DNA of 64,000 nt. It comes from JAGRAX01 sp041391365 (lineage in GTDB: Bacteria > Bdellovibrionota_G > JALEGL01 > JAGRMV01). A model generated the notes under the pieces. That model searched no databases and was not told where the DNA came from. It worked only from the letters and a program-made list of their open reading frames with translations. How positions within the stretch are numbered: position 1 is the first letter of the stretch; every line of letters starts with the position of its first letter. Of the stretch, positions 18,599 to 27,603 are shown in pieces. The translations under genes were made by a program, and so were the position numbers. The stretch covers positions 310,001-374,000 of the forward strand of contig JAWKOC010000002.1 in assembly GCA_041391365.1 (NCBI GenBank), read 5' to 3'.

Positions 18599-19522
18599 AT
18601 GAAAATTTTGGTAACTGGAGGAGCAGGGTTTATTGGTAGTCATGTTGTAGACAAATTTGTTGAGCATGGACATGATGTGGTTGTTTTGGACAATCTTGAT
18701 ACCGGAAAAAAAGATAATCTTCCGTTGGATTCTATTACGTTTGTAGAAGGAGATATTCGAGATCGAGCTTTGCTTGCTAAAGCGATGAAGGGTGTTGAAA
18801 AAATTGTTCATTTGGCAGCTTCTGTAGGAAATAAGAAATCCATAGAGATGCCTGAGCTTGACCAAGAAATTAACTATCAGGGAACACTTTTTGTTCTGGA
18901 AGAGATGAGAAAAAACAATGTGACTAAGATTGTTTTTTCCTCCTCTGCTGGTATTTTTGGAGAGCCTACCTATGAACCTGTGGATGAGAATCATCCTTGT
19001 TGGCCAGACAGTCCTTATGGAGTTTCTAAGTTGGCGGCCGAAAGATTGATCCTTAGTTACACCAAGCTTTATCATCTGAAGGCTGTGTGTTTGCGCTATT
19101 TTAATGTTTTTGGGGAAAGGCAGTATTTTGATGCCTATGGTAATGTAATTCCAATTTTTATGACCCAGGCTTTGAAGCAAAATCCAATTACAATCTATGG
19201 ATCTGGAAAACAAACGAGAGATTTCATTTATGTGGGAGATATTGCGAATGCAAATTTTGAGTCTACGATGAATGATTATTCTGGGGTGCTTAATTTGGGA
19301 GCAGGTGGAAGACTAGAGATTTTAGAACTTGCAAAAAAAATCAAATCGATTTCTAAAAGTTCATCAGAAATTACCTTTCTTGATGCAAGACCTGGGGATG
19401 TTTTGCATTGTACGGCTTCGATAGAAAAGCAGCACGAAGTTCTAGAGTCACCAGCTAACGCACAGCTTTTTGACCAACATCTGGCACAGTATTTTGAGTG
19501 GGCAAAAAACCACTTGGTTTGA
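18599..19522 (+). CDS. NAD-dependent sugar epimerase/dehydratase (UDP-hexose 4-epimerase-like)
   Basis: Extended SDR with the Rossmann motif KILVTGGAGFIGSH at residues 2-15, the Ser motif FSSSAGIFGEP and the catalytic SPYGVSK (YxxxK), followed by LRYFNVFGERQ and RDFIYVGDIA. These are features of the WbpP/GalE group, and the 307-residue length fits. Many members interconvert UDP-Glc(NAc) and UDP-Gal(NAc), but the group also contains dehydratases, so the reaction is inferred. AGGA lies upstream of the ATG. It follows the flippase after 131 bases and precedes a glycosyltransferase by five bases. Confidence 0.8.
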   Translation: MKILVTGGAGFIGSHVVDKFVEHGHDVVVLDNLDTGKKDNLPLDSITFVEGDIRDRALLAKAMKGVEKIVHLAASVGNKKSIEMPELDQEINYQGTLFVLEEMRKNNVTKIVFSSSAGIFGEPTYEPVDENHPCWPDSPYGVSKLAAERLILSYTKLYHLKAVCLRYFNVFGERQYFDAYGNVIPIFMTQALKQNPITIYGSGKQTRDFIYVGDIANANFESTMNDYSGVLNLGAGGRLEILELAKKIKSISKSSSEITFLDARPGDVLHCTASIEKQHEVLESPANAQLFDQHLAQYFEWAKNHLV

Positions 19523-19527
19523 AGCCT

Positions 19528-20721
19528 ATGCACATTCTTGTTGTAACACAGCATTATTGGCCTGAGACGTTTCGAGTCAATGATCTCGTCAGAGAGCTCA
19601 GAGGCAGAGGCATAGACGTTACGGTTTTGACCGGGATTCCAAATTATCCTGAGGGCTCCTTTTATTCCAACTATTCTATATGGGGTCCATATTTTCAAAA
19701 CAATGAAGGAGCAAAAATCGTACGTGTACCCATTTTTTCCCGGGGAAAAAAGAAAGGCCTTCGATTGATTCTCAATTATGTTTCTTTTGCTTTATTTGGA
19801 AGTATTGTGGGGGCTCTTTTCTGTAGAGAAAGATATGATGCTGTATTTGTATTTCAGACCTCGCCAATATTGATGAGTTTTCCTGCCATATTCAAATCAA
19901 AACTGTCGCGAATTCCCTTGTATACCTGGGTTTTAGACCTGTGGCCTGAAACTCTTTTGGCCGTAGATTTTGCGCGAGCAACATCCCTTGGATATCGAAT
20001 TGGATTTTCCCTGTGTAGAATGATTTATTCTTTGTCTGGAACTTTATTGATGCCATCTACATCTCTCACGATGAAAATGAGAGGTGAAGGATATACACAT
20101 GTTGAATATCTTCCCCAATGGGGAGAGGATCTATTTCTTGCGGTAGAGTCAACCCGTGCTAAATCTCATGCTCCTTTTAGAATTGTTTTCGCAGGCAATA
20201 TCGGCAAGGCTCAAGATGTTGATACCATTGTAGAGGCTGCTTTTTTGCTAAAGGGCCACAACATTGAGTTTTTTTTCTACGGTGATGGATCTAGTAGACC
20301 TTCATTGGAAAAAAAAGTAAGAGATAAAGGACTTGTCAATCAAGTTTTTTTTCTTGGGAAAAAGCCAATTGATCAGATGCCAGATTGTTTTGAAAACGCT
20401 GGGGCTCTTTTGGTGTCTCTAACCTCAGACCCACTTTTTTCAATGATGATTCCTGGGAAAGTTCAAGCCTATCTAGCCTCTGGAATGCCAATCATAGCGA
20501 TGTTGGAAGGAGAGGGAGCTGAGATTATTTCTCATCATAAATGTGGAGTCGTATGCAAGCCTGGAAATTCCAAAGATTTGGCCAGGGCATGTATCGAGAT
20601 TTCAAGTCTAAGTGATGAAAAACGACTGGAAATGGGCAAACGTTCCAGAGAAACTTACCATCAGAAATTTACAAAAAAAGGGGTTGTAGATACATTATTG
20701 AATTTGATGGGTAATCAATGA
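19528..20721 (+). CDS. wbuB: WbuB-like glycosyltransferase family 4
   Basis: GT-B glycosyltransferase whose N-terminus MHILVVTQHYWPETFRVND matches the WbuB group, known for transferring L-FucNAc in E. coli O-antigen assembly. The C-terminal nucleotide-sugar domain contains FAGNIGKAQDVDTIVEA and the PGKVQAYLASGMPIIAM acceptor region; a hydrophobic patch near residues 85-105 suggests membrane association. The ATG at 19528 follows the upstream stop by five bases; a longer frame starting at 19498 lies inside the epimerase gene. The next three genes look like a UDP-L-FucNAc pathway, which supports the WbuB assignment. Confidence 0.82.
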   Translation: MHILVVTQHYWPETFRVNDLVRELRGRGIDVTVLTGIPNYPEGSFYSNYSIWGPYFQNNEGAKIVRVPIFSRGKKKGLRLILNYVSFALFGSIVGALFCRERYDAVFVFQTSPILMSFPAIFKSKLSRIPLYTWVLDLWPETLLAVDFARATSLGYRIGFSLCRMIYSLSGTLLMPSTSLTMKMRGEGYTHVEYLPQWGEDLFLAVESTRAKSHAPFRIVFAGNIGKAQDVDTIVEAAFLLKGHNIEFFFYGDGSSRPSLEKKVRDKGLVNQVFFLGKKPIDQMPDCFENAGALLVSLTSDPLFSMMIPGKVQAYLASGMPIIAMLEGEGAEIISHHKCGVVCKPGNSKDLARACIEISSLSDEKRLEMGKRSRETYHQKFTKKGVVDTLLNLMGNQ

Positions 20722-21575
20722 GAGTTTTGATTCTTGGCGCAGATGGGATGCTTGGCCATAGGCTTTTTTTGACGTTTGCAAAAAGCTATGAAGTTTTTGG
20801 TACACTGAGAAGTCGTCGGTTTGCCAATCTGCTCGGAGAGAGTGGAAAAATTATTCACCAAGTTGATGCCATGGATCGAAATAGAATTCGATCGGTGATC
20901 AAGGAATACACTCCAGATTATGTCATCAACTGCATTGGAATCATCAAACAGAAAGACTTGGCAAAAGACTCGATCCTTTCTTTGGAGATCAACGCCTTGC
21001 TACCTCATTACCTGGCTCTATATTGTGATGAAGTTGGGGCAAAATTGATTCATTTTAGCACGGATTGTGTGTTCAATGGATCTCGAGGGAACTACAAGGT
21101 AGATGATCCTTCGGATTGCAATGATTTATATGGTAAATCCAAATACCTTGGAGAAGTCAACGCTTCTCATGCATTAACGATTCGAACTTCGATCATAGGA
21201 AGGGAACTGAAAGGTAAGCAGAGTCTTGTAGAGTGGTTTCTCTCCCAGCATGGACAGGTTTATGGATACACCAAGGCAATCTATTCAGGTCTGCCTACCG
21301 CTACCATGGCTAAAATATTGGAAAAATATGTATTTACGGCCCCAGAGATATCAGGGGTATACCAGGTTGCGTCGAACCCAATCTCCAAATTTGATCTTCT
21401 CGGTCTCATTGCAAAAGAATTTAATTGTGATATTTCCATTGTCCCTAGCTCAAGTGTGTCAATTGATCGGTCTCTGGATGGCCGTCTTTTTTCGCAAAAG
21501 ACAGGGTTTCAGGCTCCGGCTTGGGAAGTTTTGGTAAAAGACCTAACGATAGACAACGATTTATACAATCAGTGA
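20718..21575 (+). CDS. RmlD-like NAD(P)-dependent reductase (FnlB-type role)
   Basis: SDR of the RmlD superfamily: RVLILGADGMLGHRL at residues 2-16 is the cofactor motif, FSTDCVFNGSRGNY resembles the RmlD/WbjC Ser motif, and DLYGKSKYLGE gives the catalytic YxxxK. At 285 residues it is shorter than WbjC/Cap5F, lacking a C-terminal cupin domain. Between WbuB and the FnlA-like gene it most likely reduces the 4-keto intermediate to give UDP-6-deoxy-talosamine on the way to UDP-L-FucNAc. It overlaps the glycosyltransferase by four bases. Confidence 0.75.
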   Translation: MRVLILGADGMLGHRLFLTFAKSYEVFGTLRSRRFANLLGESGKIIHQVDAMDRNRIRSVIKEYTPDYVINCIGIIKQKDLAKDSILSLEINALLPHYLALYCDEVGAKLIHFSTDCVFNGSRGNYKVDDPSDCNDLYGKSKYLGEVNASHALTIRTSIIGRELKGKQSLVEWFLSQHGQVYGYTKAIYSGLPTATMAKILEKYVFTAPEISGVYQVASNPISKFDLLGLIAKEFNCDISIVPSSSVSIDRSLDGRLFSQKTGFQAPAWEVLVKDLTIDNDLYNQ

Positions 21576-21582
21576 CAAAGTG

Positions 21583-22626
21583 ATGGCTACTGTGAAAAAA
21601 TATTTTGATGACAAAACCGTATTGGTGACGGGTGGTACAGGTTCGATGGGAAAGACTTTTGTTCGCAGAATTCTTTCAAAAGAACAGGGCATGCCGAAAA
21701 AGGTGATTGTATTTTCCCGAGATGAAGGAAAACAACATCAGATGCGTCAAAATTATCAAAACAAACTGGTTAGCACTGATGAAGTCATCTACGAAAATTT
21801 TCGCAAACTCATTGAATTTCGCATAGGAGATGTAAGGAACTATGCAGATGTTGTATCTGCCGTTCGGGGAGTGGACGTTGTTGTAAATGCCGCAGCTCTC
21901 AAGCAAGTTCCTACGTGTGAATATTTTCCTGAGCAGGCAATTGCCACAAATTGCATGGGTGCGCACAATATTGTCCGAGCCATTCGAGAACACAATTTCC
22001 CAGTAGATACTGTGGTTGGAATTAGTACAGACAAAGCATGCAAACCGATCAATGTTATGGGAATGACAAAAGCAATCATGGAAAGGATATTCATCTCCGC
22101 AAATATTCTGAATCCACAGACAAGATTCATTGGTGTTCGGTATGGAAATGTCATGGCATCTAGAGGATCTGTGATTCCTGTATTTCATGATCAGATCAAA
22201 TCTGGGGGGCCTGTGACGGTAACAATGCCAGAAATGACGAGGTTTTTGTTAACTTTAGATGATGCGGTAGATACCGTGTTTCATGCGGTCAACCATGCAA
22301 AAGCTGGGGATCTTTTTGTGCCAGATGCACCTTCGGCTACAGTTATCAATTTGGCAAAAGCCCTCGTTGGTGATCGAAAAATCGAGATTGTCGAAACAGG
22401 AATTCGTCCGGGGGAAAAAATTCATGAAATTATGATTTCAGAAGAAGAAACCTATCGAGCGAGAAGAGTGGGCAACTACTATTCGATTGTATCTATGCTT
22501 CCTGAGTTGTCTCATGATAGTGGCGAGAAAGTAAAATTTACGAAAGAGTATAGTTCTGAAGATAAAGTCGTTGACCTAGAGGCAACAAGAAAAATTTTGG
22601 CAACGCATAACTTACTTATGCAGTAA
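21583..22626 (+). CDS. fnlA: UDP-GlcNAc 4,6-dehydratase/5-epimerase FnlA (WbjB/CapE)
   Basis: First enzyme of UDP-L-FucNAc synthesis. The Rossmann motif is VLVTGGTGSMGKTF. The active site reads GISTDKACKPINVMGMTKAIME, where Met replaces the usual catalytic Tyr (MxxxK); this substitution is known for CapE/WbjB/FnlA and separates them from PseB. Length 347 is normal. An ATG at 21583 follows a GTG three bases upstream; either could initiate. It lies between the reductase and the 2-epimerase in the pathway order expected for L-FucNAc. Confidence 0.85.
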   Translation: MATVKKYFDDKTVLVTGGTGSMGKTFVRRILSKEQGMPKKVIVFSRDEGKQHQMRQNYQNKLVSTDEVIYENFRKLIEFRIGDVRNYADVVSAVRGVDVVVNAAALKQVPTCEYFPEQAIATNCMGAHNIVRAIREHNFPVDTVVGISTDKACKPINVMGMTKAIMERIFISANILNPQTRFIGVRYGNVMASRGSVIPVFHDQIKSGGPVTVTMPEMTRFLLTLDDAVDTVFHAVNHAKAGDLFVPDAPSATVINLAKALVGDRKIEIVETGIRPGEKIHEIMISEEETYRARRVGNYYSIVSMLPELSHDSGEKVKFTKEYSSEDKVVDLEATRKILATHNLLMQ

Positions 22627-22633
22627 TTCTCAA

Positions 22634-23770
22634 ATGACAAAAAAATTAAAAGTAATGACGGTTGTAGGTACCAGGCCTGAATTGATCAAGTTGAGCGAAG
22701 TCATCAAGAAACTAGATAGGTTTACTGATCATATTTTTGTTCATACAGGTCAAAATTATGACTATGAACTCAATCGCATTTTTTTCGAAGATTTGGGCAT
22801 TCGTCAGCCAGATTACTTTTTGGAGGCAGCAGGTAGTCCTGCTGAGACTATTGCTTCCGTGTTGGTCAAAGTTGATGAACTCCTTTTCAAACATAGCCCT
22901 GATGCTTTTCTTATTTACGGAGATACAAATAGTTGCTTGAGTGTAATCAGTGCGAAACGAAGAAAAGTGCCAATCTTCCATTTAGAATCGGGAAATCGAT
23001 GTTTCGATGTAAGAGTTCCAGAAGAAATCAATCGAAAGATTGTTGATCATACAAGTGATATCAATATGGTGCATTCCAGTCATGCAAAGGAATATCTCGT
23101 TTCTGAGGGTTTTGACCGATCCATGATTTTTGTTTCAGGTTCACCATTGTTTGAAATTTATGAAACCCATCGCGAGTCAATTGCTCAATCAAAAGTTCTC
23201 AAGAAACTTGATTTAAAAGACAAGAAGTATTTTGTTTTGAGTATGCACCGAGAAGAAAATGTTGACTCCAAAGAGTCTCTTGGGGAATTGATAGATACCA
23301 TCAATGGCCTTTGCGAAAAGTATGATATGCCAGTCGTTTTTTCAGTCCATCCAAGAACCCGAAAGAAACTTGACGAATTGGCAAGTCACAAACTTCACTC
23401 TATGGTTCGTCAATTGAAGCCTCTGTCTTTTTCTGATTATGTAGCCCTGCAGGAGAAAAGTTATTGTGTATTGTCTGATAGCGGCTCGCTGACTGAAGAA
23501 GCTTCGATGAGAGGATTTCCTGCAGTGATGATTCGAAAATCTCACGAAAGACCCGAAGGAATGGATGGATATGGCACGGTCTTGATGGCACCTATTTCTG
23601 TAGACGGCGTTCTCGACGCGGTACATATGGCAACCCACATTGATGCTCAAATGCCAAATGTAGGTAGAGTCAAAGAATATGAGAATCCTTTCTATTCTTC
23701 TATGGTGGTGCGGGTGATAAGAAGTTATACCGACTACATCAACCGAGAAGTATGGAAAAAAAGTCTGTGA
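22634..23770 (+). CDS. fnlC: Non-hydrolysing UDP-N-acetylhexosamine 2-epimerase FnlC (WbjD/CapG)
   Basis: WecB-type epimerase: KVMTVVGTRPELIKLSEV near the N-terminus, HTGQNYDYELNRIFFEDLGI, the substrate-binding HLESGNRCFDVRVPEEINR, and LSDSGSLTEEAS near the C-terminus. The combination FEDLGI and RVPEEINRKIVDH is typical of the WbjD/FnlC branch that acts on UDP-L-6-deoxytalosamine derivatives and not on UDP-GlcNAc. The 378-residue length fits. It starts eight bases after the FnlA stop, completing the UDP-L-FucNAc set. Confidence 0.85.
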   Translation: MTKKLKVMTVVGTRPELIKLSEVIKKLDRFTDHIFVHTGQNYDYELNRIFFEDLGIRQPDYFLEAAGSPAETIASVLVKVDELLFKHSPDAFLIYGDTNSCLSVISAKRRKVPIFHLESGNRCFDVRVPEEINRKIVDHTSDINMVHSSHAKEYLVSEGFDRSMIFVSGSPLFEIYETHRESIAQSKVLKKLDLKDKKYFVLSMHREENVDSKESLGELIDTINGLCEKYDMPVVFSVHPRTRKKLDELASHKLHSMVRQLKPLSFSDYVALQEKSYCVLSDSGSLTEEASMRGFPAVMIRKSHERPEGMDGYGTVLMAPISVDGVLDAVHMATHIDAQMPNVGRVKEYENPFYSSMVVRVIRSYTDYINREVWKKSL

Positions 23771-23825
23771 TTTTTTTTCGTCGAGGTTTAGTGAGCTTGT
23801 TGGCAATTATCAAGGAAATGCAAGC

Positions 23826-24962
23826 ATGAACATACCTTTCAACGTACCACTGATGTCTGGAAGTGAGATAAGGTATATAGATGATGCATTAAAGGGTTCG
23901 ACATTTTCAGGTGATGGAAAGTACAACCACCTTTGTGAGAATTGGTTTGCTGAGAATCTTCATGTAAGTAAAACGTTTCTTACTCCTTCTTGTACTTCCG
24001 CTTTAGAAATGGGTCTAATTCTTTGCAATGTGGGTTATGGAGATGAAGTTATATTGCCTTCCTATACTTTCACATCTACGGCTACGTCAGTGGTGTTGCA
24101 TGGAGGAGTTCCTGTTTTTGTGGATTGTGATCCAAATTCGCTAAATATCAATGTGAATTTGATTGAAGCAGCGATCACAGAGCGTACTCGGGTCATTATG
24201 CCTGTGTTATATAACGGCATTTGTCCAGATATGGATGCAATTGAGGCATTAGCTGAAAAGTATAACCTGAAAATTTTGGTAGATGCTGCTCAAGCAATTG
24301 GAGCGACTTACAAAGGTAGGTCTGCATGTTCCTATGGACATTTGAGTGCTGTAAGTTTTCATGAAACCAAAAATTTGCATTGCGGTGAGGGTGGAGCTTT
24401 GTTTGTAAATGATTCGTCCCTGATCGACCGAGCTTATGTGGTGAAAGATAAAGGTACAAATCGAAAAGCTTTTTTGGCCGGTAGAGTTGATAAATATGTA
24501 TGGAAAGACAAAGGAAGTTCGTATTTGATGAATGAACTTTCCGCCTCATTTCTCTATGCCCAACTTGAAATGGAAAGAGAAGTTACTAAGAAACGGAGGC
24601 AATTGTGGACCAACTACCACGAATTGCTTTCCCCCTTGGAAGAAAAAGGGCATGTTCAAAGGTTTGTGGAAAATTCAACCTCAGTGCACAATGGTCATTT
24701 GTATTACATTTTGGTCAAAAATGAGTCGGTAAGAGCTTTGTTGCAAGACAAAATGAAAAGTGACAACATTTCTTGTTACTTCCACTATGTACCTTTGCAC
24801 AATTCGGACGGAGGAAAAAAATACGGAAGAGTTGGTAGATCTTCCACGATGGAGGTTACAGATTCAGTATCAAATCGAATACTCCGACTACCAATGTATT
24901 TTTTGTTGAATTCAGTTTTGCAAGAGCGAGTGGTAGCGTCTATTGATTCTTTTTTTCGATGA
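23826..24962 (+). CDS. wecE: WecE/RffA-like dTDP-4-keto-6-deoxyglucose aminotransferase
   Basis: PLP-dependent sugar aminotransferase whose sequence follows E. coli WecE closely: LTPSCTSALEM, LPSYTFTSTATSVVLHGG, VDAAQAIGATYKGR, the PLP lysine in SFHETKNLHCGEGGA (K182), and GSSYLMNELSASFLYAQLE. The 378-residue length matches WecE. It converts dTDP-4-keto-6-deoxyglucose, the RmlB product, to dTDP-4-amino-4,6-dideoxygalactose, so it links this block to rmlA/rmlB at the other end of the locus. An acyltransferase could then act on the new amine. Its last 23 bases overlap the convergent GT2 gene. Confidence 0.85.
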   Translation: MNIPFNVPLMSGSEIRYIDDALKGSTFSGDGKYNHLCENWFAENLHVSKTFLTPSCTSALEMGLILCNVGYGDEVILPSYTFTSTATSVVLHGGVPVFVDCDPNSLNINVNLIEAAITERTRVIMPVLYNGICPDMDAIEALAEKYNLKILVDAAQAIGATYKGRSACSYGHLSAVSFHETKNLHCGEGGALFVNDSSLIDRAYVVKDKGTNRKAFLAGRVDKYVWKDKGSSYLMNELSASFLYAQLEMEREVTKKRRQLWTNYHELLSPLEEKGHVQRFVENSTSVHNGHLYYILVKNESVRALLQDKMKSDNISCYFHYVPLHNSDGGKKYGRVGRSSTMEVTDSVSNRILRLPMYFLLNSVLQERVVASIDSFFR

Positions 24963-25875
24963 TGTTGTCGACAATATAAAGAGGTCTTTTCTTTAAGGTT
25001 TCAAAAATTTGACCAACATATACTCCAATAAAACCCAGAACTAACAATGTGAAGCCACCCAAAAATGCAATTAGGGATGCCAGAGAAGTCCATCCAGGAG
25101 TAATCTGTGCTGAAAAATAGCGATAGAGCACAAAGGCAATATAAAGTGAGCTTATGATCGTGATCGAGAAGCCAACATATATGATGGATTTCAAAAAGTT
25201 GGCATTGAAAAACAAAAGTCCCGATACTGCATGCTTTAACATTCTTTTCATGGAATAGCTGCTGTCGCCATCTTTTCTTTTATCTCTGGAGTAGTAGATA
25301 TAGCCGGTATTGTATCCTAACCAACGAAGGATAAAGTTGTGATGGCGCTCATGCTCTTGGAAGGAACAATATTTTTCCACAACTTTTCGAGAGCACAAAG
25401 AATATCCAGTGACCTCTGGGTCGATTTTTTGTTGTACAATCCCTGATAGGACTTGGAAATACAATTTGCTAAGAATTCTTCGATAAAATGGCAGACCTTT
25501 GTGTGATGTTTTTCCCATAACAATGTCATAATTATGTTTTACAGCGTAATCGACAAACTCAGGTATAGACTCTGGGGGGTCTTGTAAGTCTCCGTCCATA
25601 AATATGGTCCACTCATGTTTGGCATGAGCTGCACCAGCTGCGAGAGTTCGGTGTTGTCCAAAATTTCTACTCAATTGAATAGCAACGACATTTTTGTCGT
25701 TGGAAGCAATTTTTTTGAGTTTTTGCCATCCATCATCTGGTGATCGATCATCAACAAATACAATGCTGTAGTTGTCAAAATTTTTCAGCGTTGATGTCAG
25801 TCTTTCATAGAGCTCATATATCGAATCTTGACATTTATAGATTGGAATGACTACGCTGACAGACGTTTTATTCAT
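24940..25875 (-). CDS. Membrane-anchored GT2 (polyprenyl-phosphate glycosyltransferase, DPM1/GtrB type)
   Basis: N-terminal GT-A domain with VSVVIPIYKCQDS, the FVDDRSPDDGW and MDGDLQDPPE (DxD-type) motifs and LSRNFGQHRTLAAG, followed by two membrane segments near residues 230-255 and 265-290. The end GQIFETLKKRPLYIV is characteristic of the GtrB/ArnC/DPM1 family. These enzymes charge undecaprenyl phosphate with one sugar on the cytoplasmic face, for later transfer in the periplasm. It is the last gene of a five-gene minus-strand set and starts three bases after the dioxygenase. The sugar is unknown. Confidence 0.85.
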   Translation of the reverse strand: MNKTSVSVVIPIYKCQDSIYELYERLTSTLKNFDNYSIVFVDDRSPDDGWQKLKKIASNDKNVVAIQLSRNFGQHRTLAAGAAHAKHEWTIFMDGDLQDPPESIPEFVDYAVKHNYDIVMGKTSHKGLPFYRRILSKLYFQVLSGIVQQKIDPEVTGYSLCSRKVVEKYCSFQEHERHHNFILRWLGYNTGYIYYSRDKRKDGDSSYSMKRMLKHAVSGLLFFNANFLKSIIYVGFSITIISSLYIAFVLYRYFSAQITPGWTSLASLIAFLGGFTLLVLGFIGVYVGQIFETLKKRPLYIVDNIIEKKNQ

Positions 25876-25878
25876 TTT

Positions 25879-26697
25879 CTATCCTTGCCCCGAGCGATAC
25901 AGTCTATTTTCTGACGGCTGGTAGTATTCATCAAGACTAGTCACCACTCTGGTGTACCATCCCAAAAGTTGTTGAGTTCTTGGTGTCAATCCTTCTATCG
26001 TGTTGTCACCAAGTGCTCTCACATAGTCGATTTGCTGTTTAAAATATGACTTGGTGAACTGATGGTTGATGGCCAGGCGATCATTGTTCGATAGATTTTG
26101 GCCAGCTGCATGAACCAGCGTAGAATCAAAAAAAACAATGGATCCCTCTGGGCATTCTATGGGAGTGCTTTGAATTTGTTGTTCGAGTGTTTTTATATCG
26201 AGATGGTTTTGATGACTACCTGGAAGAATAAGTGTACCTCCATTTTTTTTTGAAAATTCACTGATGGTTACAAGAGCATTGACCGATACGATAAGGCCAT
26301 TGAAGTTTCTATTGAAATCTCTATGAAAGGTTGTTTGGAATACTTTCTTCTCATTTTCCTTTTCTTTGGGCAGAATGAATCCATTTTGCAAATGCATGAT
26401 GCAAGTATTGCCTAGAACATGATCGACAACTTGTAAGAGAAAGGCATTTTCTAAGAACGAAGTGAAAAATGGGTCATATTTCATCATGAGTCTCAAAACA
26501 CCCTTTTCTCCTGCTCTTTGGAGACGCTGCTGTCCAATTTCGGACTCAATCAATGACTGAACGCTGTACATTCTTTCTTTGATTTCATTCACTTCAGATC
26601 TAGAAAAAACGTCCGTCACAATGGAGTAGCCAGACTCAGAAAAATGTCGAAGTGTGTAATCTTTCCATTCGGGATGTTTGGATGAAATAATGTTCAT
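25879..26697 (-). CDS. Phytanoyl-CoA dioxygenase (PhyH) family Fe(II)/2-oxoglutarate oxygenase
   Basis: Jelly-roll oxygenase with a readable facial triad: TTFHRDFNRN supplies H125 and D127, and STLVHAAGQN supplies H196. R207 in NDRLAINHQF would bind 2-oxoglutarate. The 272-residue length is normal for PhyH. Members hydroxylate lipids, amino acids or small metabolites. Here it sits in a glycan locus between a glycosidase-like protein and a lipid-linked GT, so hydroxylation of a sugar or a sugar-linked acyl group is a reasonable guess, but the substrate is not known. It overlaps the upstream gene by four bases. Confidence 0.78.
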   Translation of the reverse strand: MNIISSKHPEWKDYTLRHFSESGYSIVTDVFSRSEVNEIKERMYSVQSLIESEIGQQRLQRAGEKGVLRLMMKYDPFFTSFLENAFLLQVVDHVLGNTCIMHLQNGFILPKEKENEKKVFQTTFHRDFNRNFNGLIVSVNALVTISEFSKKNGGTLILPGSHQNHLDIKTLEQQIQSTPIECPEGSIVFFDSTLVHAAGQNLSNNDRLAINHQFTKSYFKQQIDYVRALGDNTIEGLTPRTQQLLGWYTRVVTSLDEYYQPSENRLYRSGQG

Positions 26698-27599
26698 AGT
26701 GATTCAACCAATTGTGCGATACCAAAGCCTGTAAGGCCATATCGGTTTCCATTGTACAGCATGTATCTTTTCCCTTTGTGATCAAATACATTGGGGTATT
26801 CAACAGTCTCGCTATCCCAACCCTCACTGGATACCGTAATGCCAACTTCGCTATCTTTTCTGGTCCAGTTTGCTCCATCCATTGATTCTGCATATCCAAT
26901 TCGATACGCATGTCCTCGGTAGGAATACCACATTTTCCAACATTCGGGATCTCGAATGACACAAGGCTTTGACATGGCATATTCTTCGGTGTTTCGAAAC
27001 TCTAACGCAATTTTTCCTGTTGGTTTCCAACAAAATGGATCATAAGAAGAAGCATATTTAATCAGGTGTGCCATATCTTTTTGTTCGTGACCCCACGAAA
27101 GATTAGACCCATACCACATGTGATAGGTTTCTCCTGATTTCATTATCCATGGGTAAGAAAGTGAAAATGGATCCGCATCACTTCGATCTACAATAGGAGC
27201 CAAGGATACTTTTGAAAATGTTCCATCAGCTTTCTCTTTTGCCAATCCAATAGAATTGTGCCAGGGGGCTGATTTTGTCAACGTCCATCCAAGATAATAA
27301 AGATAGGTTTCTCCAGATACATCCAGAAAACAGCCCATGGAGGCTCCAGCATCATCAAAAAGTCCACATTCTCCAGGAGATAAAACGGGCTTGTCGAAAA
27401 TAGATAAGACCTCGGTAGGACTCTTGATATCGATTTCAAGACAACAAATAGAGGACTGATTGTGTTTATTCCGGCTGCTAAAGTAAATTTTGTAAATGTC
27501 GTCATGAACATGTCTGGCAACTGGATTGGAGGCGTGGGACACCATCCAAGGTGCGTGGTTGTCGGCACAAAAGATGAGACCCTGTTTTTCCCATTTCAT
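26694..27599 (-). CDS. Five-bladed beta-propeller, glycoside hydrolase 32/43-like protein
   Basis: The sequence shows repeated blade-like strands ending in W or Y motifs: DDIYKIYFSSR, GETYLYYLGW, GETYHMWYGS, CWKMWYSYRG and GKRYMLYNGN. This pattern is typical of the GH32/GH43/GH130-like propeller proteins found in O-antigen clusters. There is no signal peptide, so it should be cytoplasmic, which argues against a role in degrading external polymers. The acidic catalytic residues cannot be assigned with confidence. It overlaps the PhyH gene by four bases and follows the acyltransferase by four bases. Confidence 0.65.
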   Translation of the reverse strand: MKWEKQGLIFCADNHAPWMVSHASNPVARHVHDDIYKIYFSSRNKHNQSSICCLEIDIKSPTEVLSIFDKPVLSPGECGLFDDAGASMGCFLDVSGETYLYYLGWTLTKSAPWHNSIGLAKEKADGTFSKVSLAPIVDRSDADPFSLSYPWIMKSGETYHMWYGSNLSWGHEQKDMAHLIKYASSYDPFCWKPTGKIALEFRNTEEYAMSKPCVIRDPECWKMWYSYRGHAYRIGYAESMDGANWTRKDSEVGITVSSEGWDSETVEYPNVFDHKGKRYMLYNGNRYGLTGFGIAQLVESL

Positions 27600-27603
27600 G
27601 TTA

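Noticed and set aside
18347..19213. A long minus-strand frame of 288 codons
   Set aside because: It is antisense to the end of the flippase and to the epimerase, both clearly coding; its sequence has no recognisable features.
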